Assembly (NCBI GenBank): GCA_905221605.1
Contig: CAJNDS010000212.1
Location: forward strand, 64,501-128,500
Origin: Symbiodinium natans
Lineage: Eukaryota; Sar; Dinophyceae; Suessiales; Symbiodiniaceae
DNA: 64,000 bases
Reading direction: 5' to 3'
A program made the position numbers and the translations under genes. The number at the start of each line of letters is the position of its first letter. Position 1 is the first letter of the stretch. This document shows positions 12,748 to 22,831 of this stretch, in pieces. A model generated the notes under the pieces. It was not told the origin of the DNA. It did no database searches and saw nothing but the letters and a program-made list of their open reading frames with translations.

Positions 12748-14188
12748 CTTGGGAGCACCAGTTGTTCCGGAAGTGTAGATCAGCAGAGCCATATCGGATG
12801 CCTGAAAAGCATAGCACAATGCTGCACGCATGTTAGTGACCCACACCTTGTTCACATGCGTTCATACTCATGTTTCGAGAGCTCCTTCAACTAAATCCGG
12901 AGTCGGTACATGATTTTCAAGACAGACGTGGAAGCCTAGAGCCATGCGCATTTGCACATTGGAGCGAACCCTCTTCAACTTACCTCATATTGCCTCAGTC
13001 CTGGCCACGATCCACCTGCCCCGACGCCCAAACCTGCTGCAAGCTTCAAGGGGATCTGAACGCAGGCCTCTGGACGACGATAGCCGCCTGCGTAGCCCGC
13101 GCTTAGGCCTCGATCAAGCCGCGGCAATCGCCACTCACGGTCCAAGCTGAGCCATATGAGCTGAGCGTAGCGGAGCTCTCACATAACACCAAACTTGCGA
13201 GGCTTCTGCCAGGCTCACCCTCGAAGGAGTGTGTGCGCGACCGCTGCCTGCGCCTTGGACGGAAAGCTGTCCAGGCTTCCCAAAGCAAGCAAACGCACCC
13301 GCACGCTTCCAGCATGTATCCATGACTCTTACACTGCAACCTTCTCTTGGATCGATCCGAGAAGCAGCAGCTGCAGACCAGACCGGGAGCCATCCGCAGG
13401 CAAAGCGAGGAAGTTGCAACCAATCTGCGCAGTCACTCCATGACACGCAGGAGCATCAGGGATCATCAGGGAGCGTCACAATCTCAAAGCCTCCGTTGCT
13501 AGCTCACGAGCCACTTCATCGCCTCCCAGGCAATAACAACTCCACTGAATGAGCCGAATCCTGATTGGCCTGCCTGCGACTCCAATCATGGCTGCTGCTT
13601 CACTTTCATGAAGTAGAAACTGCTTTCGCGCCAGTGGGGCATCCTGCTCAGATGAGCACCATGTCAGAGAGGGTGGCTAAGCCCCAGGTCTGAGTCCACC
13701 GCATTGTCCACAGGCAGAAACGCAGCACCTGCCTGCAAACTGTTAATTACATTGCACATACTTGGACCCTTCCTCACATTTCTTCACAAGCTCTGCTTTG
13801 CAGGCCTTCAATGTGCCGTACACCGCCACCACTTGCGCCACGCTTCGGTCCATGACCAGCGCGACAACCTGAACAGAAGCAGATTTTTTTGAAATCTGCA
13901 CAATGTTGAACTGTTGACACACGCAAACCAAACCAAATCTGCACAACACAGAACTTTTGCCGACTGGAGGATCCCGAGGCAAGGGCTGACCCGCATGAGA
14001 TGCCCAAGGACAGCAGTGAATCAGCAACCTGCCACAGCATCCACGCTCCACAACCTCCACCCTTCCTCAATGTTGAGTTGCGGGCCTCATCCACACATGC
14101 AGCCAACTCTTTGTACGTTATCTCCTCCCAGGGTTTGGTATGTGGCGAAGACATCTGCATGGTGGAAACACCCGGGTCGGAGAAAAAC

Positions 14189-14259
<71 letters not shown>

Positions 14260-14260
14260 A

Positions 14261-14355
<95 letters not shown>

Positions 14356-14380
14356 ACACACACAAAGACACAGACACACA

Positions 14381-14425
<45 letters not shown>

Positions 14426-14905
14426 TCATTCCAACTGGCGAACAGCTCATGTAAGCACTCACGTGAGCACTCTTGTCTGAGCACACGTCTGAGCGCGCGT
14501 GTGTCCTGGGAGGCTCGGCCCGCCCCAGGAACCTTCCGTTGCCGAAGCAGAAAAACATTCACTTTCTTTGCATCCGGCACGGTACCAGCCTTTGAAACAT
14601 TTGGGGCTCTGAGGCTTCTGCGATTAGAGCTGTCGCCGCAGGACGTTCCTGCATAGTGCCGAGTGCCAGTTGGCACAAGGCGCATTCGAGCTGCAAGAGC
14701 TCAGGCTCACAGGCCCGGCAATCGTACACAACAGCTCTTGAGGACGGACCTCCGTTATTGCAACCATACGATGACAATACTTCATCGGCAGGACATGCTG
14801 TAGAACTGCAAAGTACAGGATTGAGCTTTGCAGATTCGCGGATTCGGGTATCCTGCCTTTGCCTGCTCCTCGAAAAGCTCAATGACTCTCCTGCCATTCA
14901 CATTC
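12748..14905 (-). CDS. NRPS-type adenylation domain, 5' exons (pre-A1 to A3)
   Basis: Five small minus-strand exons match the N-terminal half of an adenylation domain in order: VIELFEEQAKAGYPNPRI (14890-14830, the 'lFeeQa' start); AVVYD (near 14735); EEITYKELAACVDEA (14130-14085, A1); VVALVMDRSVAQVVAVYG (13870-13810, A2); and an exact 54-nt exon, 12801-12748, encoding ASDMALLIYTSGTTGAPK, the ATP-binding A3 core. That micro-exon has a TTTTCAG|G acceptor and a donor reading AAG|GC; a GT donor would cut into the conserved GAPK. The A1 exon lies next to the CA microsatellite, which must be intronic. No A4-A8 motif follows before the MMPL gene; they appear at 8.0-4.8 kb instead. Confidence 0.75.
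14188..14424. repeat. (CA)n microsatellite
   Basis: A ~235 bp dinucleotide tract of CA with a few GAGA and AAAG interruptions. It lies in an intron of the adenylation gene. Long ORFs through it (poly-HT or poly-VC) are artefacts of the repeat having no stop codon. Confidence 0.95.
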
Positions 14906-15357
14906 GAAGCAGTGGCAGAAATGAGAACAGAGCAGCAACAGATGTCAACAGATGGCAACAGCATCGCGCGACTTTTTTGACTTTTTGACTTTTATCTTGT
15001 CTGAGCGCATAGTCAGCATAGTCACATCACGCACCCTGCTGGCTTCCTCCGTCAGGTCCATGTCCAGCATCGGCCGAGGCTCAGCGGTTCAGGAGTGCAT
15101 CTCTCCACTATCTCTCCGTGCATCTCGTGGCGCAATGGGCTCACTGGAAGCTCGCGGGCTTCCCTGAATGGATCCCCCATGGTTCCTTCTCTCTTCCTTC
15201 TTCAATGACTACGGTGGACCCTGGAGGATGGAATCCGGCAGCCTCAGGGGTTTCCCACTCATCAGGCTGGGAACGCCCACGGGGCCAAGAAGCCCCAGCG
15301 GTGGCCTCATTGACTCATGGCTCTCATAAACACTCTCAAAGCTCATAGCCTCTCATA

Positions 15358-16209
15358 TCACAATCTTGCACGTCTTTTGTCGACCATGTTGCTTTCAAAA
15401 AGATCCCGCCTGAACTCATTCTTGCGATGCTCTGGCTTTGGTCTTCGGGCCTCTGGAGCAAATCTGCGCACTTCGTCCTTGTCGTCGTTCAGCTTCTGGC
15501 AGCTGTCTGAGAGTGCCGTCCATGTGTCGGGCGGCGAATAATCAATTCCGAGCAAGGCGTTTATCTCATCGGCTAGAACGACAAACTCTGGTTCCTTTCC
15601 AGGGCAATTCAATGTACTTAGCTTCGAATTCTGTGTCAGAACAGCTCGGGGGGGTCGGTGGGGCTGGTAGTGGGCTAGTGGGCTTTCCTTACACGTGGCC
15701 TGGACGTAAGGCTTCATGTCTCCCATCATCTTGTAAACGCCCAATGAAGTTCCTTCGTATCCAAATTTCGGCAAAACCTGGCTCTGCACAGTGAGAAATA
15801 GCTTCTGCCTCAGAGCAAAATGTGAAAGACAAGCCGCCCATGCTACACACGAGTTCAAAGCACAAGCCCATTGCCTCTGTTCCAAGAACTGCGTCTTCTT
15901 CAGCTCGCCTCTTTCGCACTTCTCCTTCAAATCTTGCAACGCGTCCTGACATGCAAAGGAGGATGGCCAGAAACAACAACGACGGTCGGCTGCGCACTCC
16001 CTATTCGTAGCCCCAATCCATGCTTTCGCTTCTTTTACCATATTGTCCTGGAACTTGTCTTCAGAAAAGCCTGATCGAAGGGCTTTCTGCAAGGCAACGA
16101 AGGATTCCAGCGAGCTCGGAGACTTGGACGCAGCGGCAGCTGTCTCCTCTGCAACCCATGATCCGCAAAACAGAGAGATTGCCCACAAAACCGGACGCAA
16201 GAAACTCAC
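15358..16209 (-). CDS. Secreted Cys-containing protein of unknown function
   Basis: An open frame of ~283 codons. The start has a hydrophobic signal-like segment (VLWAISLFCGSWVA) followed by an Ala/Ser-rich stretch. The body has Cys pairs (RRCCFW, KEKC, LNSCVAWAAC, QATCK) and a charged C-terminus rich in Arg/Lys. A Pro/His-rich stretch around ESPLAHYQPHRPPRAVL breaks the composition and may be an unspliced in-frame intron. No ATG opens the frame at its 5' end, so the true start is probably in an upstream exon. Not recognised as a family. Confidence 0.45.
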   Translation of the reverse strand: MSFLRPVLWAISLFCGSWVAEETAAAASKSPSSLESFVALQKALRSGFSEDKFQDNMVKEAKAWIGATNRECAADRRCCFWPSSFACQDALQDLKEKCERGELKKTQFLEQRQWACALNSCVAWAACLSHFALRQKLFLTVQSQVLPKFGYEGTSLGVYKMMGDMKPYVQATCKESPLAHYQPHRPPRAVLTQNSKLSTLNCPGKEPEFVVLADEINALLGIDYSPPDTWTALSDSCQKLNDDKDEVRRFAPEARRPKPEHRKNEFRRDLFESNMVDKRRARL

Positions 16210-16870
16210 AGAAGCACCTCAAAGGAGAACTTCTCCGCCTTTTTGGGGACTTCCTTCGGCTCGAACCCGGCAAGCAGCACTTCGCGGAGTTGCCCGAGGG
16301 ACTCGTTGTCCTTGTAGGAGCAGTACACCCCACCTGACATGCGTTTGACTCCTTTGACAATGCCTGACAATTTTTGCCAATGTTTGCCTATGTTTGACAA
16401 GGTTTGACAACGCTTGACCCGTAGCGGCGCAGCATGGCATAAAGTTTCAAAGGGTCGGCACCTTCCTTTCTCACCAGCTGACCTGAGAAAGACGCTTCGG
16501 CATCCTGTTCAAGAGCCAAACACTGAGACTGCAGGTGTCTTCAAAGGCAAAGCTTGCTGGTAGGCAACACGCAGCAACATGATTCCACATGATTCCCAAT
16601 GTCACGGCCCATGTCCGTCCTCCAAAAAGCGTTTGGCTAGGGCCCGCTTTAAGTGGCCAAACGATGCATCTTGAGGAAGCGAAACGATCAGCTCCCAGCC
16701 ATGTATGGCGTGACGCACCAACACCTCCGTCAGGTCCCTCACTTGGCCCCCAGTAAGTGGCACCGCGGGCGCAGGCTCGCGTGTGGCTGGCGTCTTGGCC
16801 ATCTTGGCCTCCTCGGCTTCTTCTTCTCCTCGGCTACGAGGGAGTGATGGAAATTCAGCCACACAAGCCC
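16206..16870 (-). CDS. Small multi-exon protein, possibly ubiquitin-like fold
   Basis: Three minus-strand exon-like pieces read as one protein: about 16800-16602 (LTGGQVRDLTEVLVRHAIHG, then LPQDASFGHLKRALAKRF); about 16487-16428 (QLVRKEGADPLKLYAMLRRYG, starting after a CTCAG|G acceptor); and about 16345-16206 (GGVYCSYKDNESLGQLREVL to a TGA stop). The pattern of a short beta hairpin, then 'G.LK.AL' and an 'L...G' segment suggests a ubiquitin-like or effector-type fold, but that is inference. It ends within a few bases of the next gene. Confidence 0.45.
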
Positions 16871-16874
16871 ACAC

Positions 16875-19005
16875 AGATCCAAGCTTCCAGAAAGCTCGTC
16901 GAAGTCAAACATGGTTGCAGCAACTTTGGACACAACCCACTTCCAGAGCCGCAATGCACTGCGAGGCGCCCACACAAATTTGTAGTTGAAAACATGACAC
17001 ATGCCCATCATACACAAACCCCCGTCCCGTCCTGTCTGAGGGATAAGATGGCGTCGGCCTGAGGTAGTTTCCCACAAGATTCCACAATGCCAAGCCCTTT
17101 GAACCGCCATGTTCGCCATGGCCCTGGCCCAATCGCAAGATGGTCAGACTGACTGCACAGCTCAGCGACATCCTGCAATTGAGGCATGCGGCATGCGAGT
17201 AACAAATATCAAGGCGTGCGTCACGGCGTCACGCCCACCTCCACCAATGGTGTCCGCTGGTCACGCATTCGCATAGCCTGTGAGCATCCACTCTTTGGCA
17301 TGAACGAGTGGCAGCGGAACTTGACAGCTCATTGGCGACAACCTTGCTGAGCAAACTGCCCTGGCACCAACACCAACGCTTTGCTTGACACGCCGGCAAC
17401 ATGCTGCAATCTTGGGCCTTGGGGAATGAATCATTACTCACCGCAAACGCTAGACTGCACACTGCAACTCAAAACACCTGAGGGTAATGCCAACGATGCA
17501 CGACAACGCAGACCAACGCCCAGAACCTCGGTTGTGCAGCATGATTGAACTGTACTGACGCATCCACAACAGCGGTCTGTGATTCAAAACGAAACGCACG
17601 ACGAACGAGTTGGGTTGTGCGAACACGAGTATGAAGCTTTTGCTGGGGACGCGGCAGCGCGTATCCGATCAAAAACACTGCCTTGTCGCCTCCTGGCACA
17701 CCATCAACTCCAGCAATAACCTAGCTGTCGGCATTCGGACACAGCCTGTCCACGCGGTGTTCGGATTTCGCCAGTCCTGGCACCAGAACAAGACGTGGTG
17801 CTAATCGTTGCTAATCGGTGCTAATCGATGCTAATTGGTGTTGTTCAGTACCTGGCCCCGTACCGGCCTTAGCAAATGGGAAAACGCCACTTTCTGGATC
17901 TTCCTCCGATGACCTTGACATGGGACACTGGAAACCATCTCCCCCTACAGCGTGAACAAGAAAAAATGCAGGAGCCTCAAATACCAACGTGGCGCAGACA
18001 TGGCTTTGCCCGCCGTTCTTGTGGATACAAGATAACTCCATTGAACATGCTGGCATGCTCGAACTAAACTACGGAGATGCCGACATGAACATGGTTCATA
18101 GCAGCTTGTCATATTTAGATGCACGTTGTGCTTGACCTCTACGACACTGACATGCACATTGCTGGACAAAAACAGGCGGCGATCGCACGCAGCTAGAGCT
18201 TCAACAAACAAACATCACCAGCATGCTGCTGATCAAGTTCATGTCAATCACAAGAACAGATTTTCATTTGATGTAAGTATACGGGGCACCTAATGTAAAC
18301 TCGAATCTTACACACCACACCTCCCCGCCACGAAAACAACAGAATTGGTGTCGTGAACATCGCACACCTGTTGTCAGCATAAAACCAACCAACAACCATG
18401 CTCCAACGAACTCTGCCAATCCTGCGGACACTTAAGGGACCTTCTGAAGGCCGCAATCTTTAGGATCACTAGAGAGGTCGCCAGCACTCCAGCACTCCAC
18501 CACCCCGGGTCCCTTGCCATGTGCATAGGTTTCCTACAAGCAATAATCCAAACAGAACCCTGCCCATAAGGTTTGGAGTTCAGTGTTTGGAGTTTCGCAT
18601 TGCACAACTTTTGTGACGCGTGGACTCCCCGATGCCTAAGTCCCACACCGACGGAGGTGTTTTTGTCTTATGTGTTGCGGGGCAACTTTTTCTTTGGTGT
18701 GGCAGACAATTCTTTGCTTGGTGTGACGAGTTTGTTTTGTTCCGGAGCGAGCGAGACCCTTGTTTTCCCCAAGTGCGGCGGGGGGCCTCTTTTCCAATTT
18801 CCGACAGGTGTGGCAGATTTTCGCTTCCTAAGTGCAGCAGGCAATATTATGCTGTTCCTGCACGCAAGCTTGCACAGCGGAGGAGGTGGGGGGCGGGAGG
18901 GGCGGAGGGGGGGGAGGGGTGAAGCGAGGGGGCATGGCGCAGATCTCACACAAGGCATCCTGGATCGTCAGAGAAATGTGCTGGATCGCGCCAAACGATG
19001 GTCAG
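16875..19005. other. No supported gene; host flank of the viral insert
   Basis: No ORF shows domain motifs or a convincing splice chain. Short repeats such as GCTAATCG(G/A)TG occur four times at 17800-17840, and G-rich runs occur at 18880-18940. Composition changes abruptly from GC-rich to AT-rich at about 19010. Confidence 0.4.
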
Positions 19006-19007
19006 GG

Positions 19008-19313
19008 TCAATTGGTAAAGGTCGTGTCTATTTCCGTTTTGTTGTAAAATGTGCTCGTTAAGGTGGCATTTGTTTGATATTCAGTGTCTAATAAGTGTGT
19101 TAAAGAACAAATATTCTGAAAGTTTTGAAGTTGCTTTGTATTTAAGATCGCGATGTCCGCGGCGTTTGTTGCCATGTCCGTCGAGTTTGCCGTGTTGATG
19201 TCTCCCACTTCTGTTTTCGTAGTGTATTGATCGTTTATTTCCGTCATTCCCATAGAATACGACAAGTATATCTGATCTGCAAATACAGTTTGTAAGTTGT
19301 TTATAGAAGCCAT
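19008..19313 (-). pseudogene. Fiber protein N-terminus, truncated
   Basis: The first ~101 residues of a fiber-like protein parallel to the plus-strand fiber at 22832. Shared features are an N-terminal MAS, then TV(F/Y)A(D/N)(Q/E)IY, an 'IA(I/V)LNT(K/E)QLQ(N/K)F' block and the repeat FYNKTEID/VD followed by TFTN. It is cut off right after TFTN, exactly where host-like GC-rich sequence starts, which marks the left boundary of the viral block. Confidence 0.75.
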
Positions 19314-19352
19314 TAGTAAATTAATTTAGACTTTATTAATTTAATAATGATT

Positions 19353-20015
19353 TTATTTTTGTTCTTGCTCCTGCTTCCTTTGTTGGTAAAGTTCCCGTTG
19401 TCGTCTGTGTATTTCTTCTCTTTTCCTTTCACGATACTCTTTTTTCTGTTGTAAAACCTTTTCTCTGTTTTGTTCTCTATATTCTTTTCTTTGTTGTGCT
19501 ATACGTTCCTTGTTTTGTTCTTTATATTGTTCATTATATTCCGATCGCTCTTCTTGTGTTGCTCATAGTACTGGGTGCTTTTGTTTCAATGTTTCCTTGT
19601 TATTCTCTCTATACTGCTTTTGACGAATACTGATTTTTTCTTTGTTTGTCTCCGCATATTGTTTAACTCTCTCCTTTATCTCTTCTTTCTTGTCTTGATA
19701 GAGTTGTCCCTTGCTTCTGCCTTCTGTTCGATTGTTTAAAGTAGCCATTTCTCTAATGAAATGTCCTTCTCTTGCTCTTAACTGATCGTTGTTTTCACAA
19801 GGGTATTCTTCTCATAACTCGATGTAAAAATTTTCTGTGCCTAATTCGCTCATGTTTTGGTATATTTTGTTATGATATTTGGTTGCATCTTTGCAACTGT
19901 TACGATGAAACGCCATTCTTTTGCTTAGCGGCTGACACCTTGATCCTATGTAAATATCATCAGTGATGTTGTTTCGGATACAGTATATTTTCCCTTTCTG
20001 GAAGTCTTTACTCAT
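19353..20015 (-). pseudogene. GIY-YIG endonuclease with charged repeat tail, in-frame stop
   Basis: The N-terminal ~67 residues hold a GIY-YIG core (KIYCIRN, then DDIYIGS and a following Arg-rich helix). An in-frame TGA follows IEL; the same frame then continues with YPCENNDQLRAREGHFIRE, the usual C-terminal half of this domain, and a long Glu/Lys/Gln-rich tail of repeated 'KEKI..RQKQYRENNKE'-type units. The tail changes frame once near 19560. Such tails are common on GIY-YIG proteins of large and polinton-like algal viruses. It probably served as a homing-type or virus-mobility nuclease. Confidence 0.75.
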
Positions 20016-20064
20016 ACTATATATATATAACTATAACTTACTATTTCTTTAAATCTATTTTATG

Positions 20065-20440
20065 CTATTTTCTACACATACGGTCACGCACGTAGTCCAA
20101 AACCGTTGAAGCCGACTCACTAAGCTCAAAGACGTGCTCACTTATAAGGGTGACATAAACTTGCTCGACGCCGAGGGCGAATGCGGTGTTTGCCCCTTTG
20201 AATTTAAAAGTCAATAAGTAACCCATTTTGGTGTTGCTTCCGGTAAAACTCATATCGGGTTGCTTATCGAAATTTTTTTCCACCGATAAACTTGTCGTTG
20301 GCATATCTGTAAATGTCAATGGAAAAGCCGTCGTAAAATGGAGACATAACATTAACGGCACGGCGAAGAAAATACATTGCCTCTGCTACACTTTCTACCA
20401 CTTGTTCTGGGAACTCTTTATTAGCAATCTGAACATAATA
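20065..20440 (-). pseudogene. Penton-like protein, C-terminal part
   Basis: The minus strand reads YYVQIANKEFPEQ and then, after frame changes, QPDMSFTGSNTKMGYLLTF and VYVTLISEHVFELSESAST. Each block matches the plus-strand gene at 22181-22787 (VQIANKKFPEQ, QPDMNFTGSNTKMG, EHVFELSESAST). The N-terminal half is absent: upstream sequence passes directly into the end of the major capsid gene, so a deletion fused the two. Confidence 0.7.
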
Positions 20441-20459
20441 TGAAATTCGTTTGTCGCTG

Positions 20460-21294
20460 TCAATTACAGATAGGCGGGATAAACCATTCTAATTCGCATC
20501 TAAGAATACAATTTTGAACGGACCAACTAGTTGTTGTGTTTCTTGTGGTAAAGTATAAACCATTGACATCGTCTTCTGCCTGAGTTCCTGCTACTGGTGT
20601 AGCCGGTTTGATTACGGGTTCTTGTGCATGGGAAAAAGTTTCGAAAATAAATTCTAATCGGCAATTTCCCATAGGGGGTAATACCCTGATTGAACGAAAC
20701 CGCAACAAGGTTTGTGCCCCATCCGCACGAATTACCTTGCTCAATTCCTGTCGTATTAGCTCTTGTAAGTTTTGGTAAGACAATTCCTCTATCATTTCTA
20801 CCAGTAGTAGCGGTGGCATCGTGAGTTTCAATTGCAAATGCATTAAGTCTGTTAATCCTGCTGTCGTATCGTGTTAAACAACCTTCTTGGATGTCGTCTA
20901 AATTTCTTACTTCTTCGGACTGAAAAGATTTCATTTCTTCGCATACTAAATTGCAATTATCAATGTCATTAATTTGTTGTCCTGCCGCGTTGCATCTATA
21001 ACGAGTAAAGAAGGCGTGGCTTTCACCTAAGGGTCTTAAATATTCTCCTGCTGTGGTCGATGTGTTCACAACATCAAAAAATAAGCAAATGCTGGACATA
21101 TCGATATAGTTGTTGTCTTCTCCGGTAATCACAAATTTAGTATATTTATTTCCGTTATTCGAACTAAAGACATTTCCGGATACACTGGGGAAGTGGACTT
21201 GCCTACGATCGGTGATGTAGGCGGCGCTTTCGGGAAGTCCGAACTGTAAAGCGTTTATCATATTATCCTGAGTTTCTGCTATAACTAAATCCAT
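20460..21294 (-). pseudogene. PLV major capsid protein (double jelly-roll), frameshifted
   Basis: Starts at the ATG at 21294. The N-terminal ~170 residues carry the family pattern: VHFPSVSGNVFSSNNGNKYT, a 'DNNYIDMSSICLFFDVVNT' strand, FFTRYRC, and INDIDNCNLVCEEM. Near 20760 the frame shifts; the next frame continues with the C-terminal jelly roll (LRFRSIRVLPPMGNCRLEF, then TTSWSVQNCILRCEL). The usual C-terminus is missing; sequence passes into the penton-like remnant. At roughly 270 recoverable residues it is shorter than an intact PLV capsid protein. Confidence 0.8.
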
Positions 21295-21299
21295 AACTT

Positions 21300-21580
21300 A
21301 TATAGTATTTATTAGGTTTTTGAATTACTAATATGTTTTTTTTTGTGAATTTAAATGATTCCTATTTTTTGAGTACGTTTTTCCAATTGCGGTTGCGCCA
21401 CTGCTGATGTTTTCCCGGCTTCTACACCATTCCCCTGATCATTTCATAAAACGAATTGTTTATACCCTTTGGTATTTTGTTTGTGAATTGGATGTTCTCG
21501 GGGATTTTCCCCACCCTCGTTTGTTCCCTTGGTTTCTTGACCTTGTTAAGCATTACAACATATTTTATCTTAGAAAAACC
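21300..21580. other. Spacer between the two inverted PLV halves
   Basis: About 280 bp with no recognisable gene. It lies next to the capsid start (21294) and the lipase-like gene's 3' end. AAACCCTAAACCCAACCCA at 21579-21597 is telomere-like but occurs once. Confidence 0.4.
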
Positions 21581-22130
21581 CTAAACCCAACCCATCACTG
21601 GTATTCTTTCATCAATGCCGTGCAATCTGTCGATGTCGTGATTTGACACGGGGTTAAAACTGTTTGTGTCATAACTTATAGCCGCATTATCCGAACTACT
21701 AACGATGTCGCCAGTCATTCTAAATCGCTTGTGTTGTTCCGTCGGTTTGTCCAAACCAAAAATAGGAGCAATCAATTGTTACGGGAGCGTCGTAAGTTCT
21801 CGTTTTACAATTTTTATCCTTGAATTCTTTGTTTAATTCCAAAACAAACCTACCGCCCACGCTGTGCCCTAATAGTGTACTCACTTGCGGATTTTCCAAC
21901 AATACTTGTTTCGCCTCCTTATACCTGTCCATATCTCTAATCCCGCCTGTCTTGAGTTTGGTGAAATTTTGTTGCCAGTCTTTAGCAGAAGTTGTGCCTC
22001 CTACATACATTTTGTTCCCCTTAACGAAACTTTTATTATCCCGATCGTATGCTAATTTAATACTCTGAGTATTTGAAAATTTACCGTTAGTGTTGAGCAT
22101 TTTGTTTAATTGTGCTTCTATCTTTGTCAA
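21581..22130 (-). pseudogene. Lipase-like alpha/beta hydrolase, frameshifted
   Basis: The 22130-21720 frame has YKEAKQVLLENPQVSTLLGHSVGG: a GHSxGG nucleophile elbow preceded by a helix, as in class-3 lipases. It is followed by the strand TRTYDAPV. After a frame change near 21740 the second frame continues with RMTGDIVSSSDNAAI and then NPVSNHDIDRL, which supply a candidate acid (TGD) and His for a Ser-Asp-His triad. A role in membrane entry or release is inference. The short spacing to the divergent penton-like gene (start 22181) suggests a shared promoter region. Confidence 0.6.
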
Positions 22131-22180
22131 TATATAAAAAAAGATTATAAATTATTTTTGTCAATTACACTATAGTATAA

Positions 22181-22787
22181 ATGAGCATCAGACCATTAAC
22201 TTATAAAAAGGTGTATGTAAATTCAAAATATCGCACTTCCAATAGTCGTGGTATAAGCGATTTTCAAATAGAATTGAGAGAAACCTTCGAAATTCCCGAC
22301 GGGACAATTACGCAAGTCCACGAAATCTCAATACCGAACACTTGGTATTCGATAAACACGAATAATCAAAATCTGTATTGTCGGCATCAGATCATTGCAC
22401 CTGCAACACCGCAAGGCATAACATATAGGCGTATAGAAATACCAGTTCAGATCGCTAATAAAAAGTTCCCAGAACAAGCGGTAGAAAGCATAGCAGAAGC
22501 AATGTATTTCCTACGCCGTGCCGTTAATGTTCTGTCTCCGTTTTATGATGGTTTTTCAATTGACATTTATAGATATGCTAACGACAAGTTTATCGGAGGA
22601 ATAAATTTTGAAAAACAGCCTGATATGAATTTTACTGGTTCCAATACTAAAATGGGCTCCTTATTGACTTTTAAATTGAAAGGGGCTAATAAAAACTTTC
22701 GCGTTAGGAATTGAACAGGTTTATGTTACATTAGTGAGTGAACATGTATTTGAATTAAGCGAAAGTGCCTCAACGGTTCTGGATTAA
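22181..22787 (+). pseudogene. PLV penton/minor capsid-like protein, 3' frameshift
   Basis: Begins MSIRPLTYKKVYVNSKYRTS and continues with a beta-rich segment, FEIPDG and SIPNTWYSI, the N-terminal signature of PLV penton-like capsid proteins. Near 22705 the frame shifts; the next frame carries EQVYVTLVSEHVFELSESAST to a stop at 22785-22787. Intact length would be about 200 residues. A second copy of its C-terminal half lies inverted at 20065-20440. Confidence 0.65.
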
Positions 22788-22831
22788 ATAAATAACACTA
22801 TTATATTAAATATAATCTGCTTAATATAATA

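Noticed and set aside
13774-14685. 303-codon minus-strand ORF through the 14.2 kb repeat
   Set aside because: Most of it is CA-repeat translation. Only the ITYKELAACVDEA stretch is a real exon, and it belongs to the adenylation gene.
21579-21597. Telomere-like AAACCCTAAACCC
   Set aside because: A single short occurrence with no array; not evidence for a telomere or interstitial telomere.
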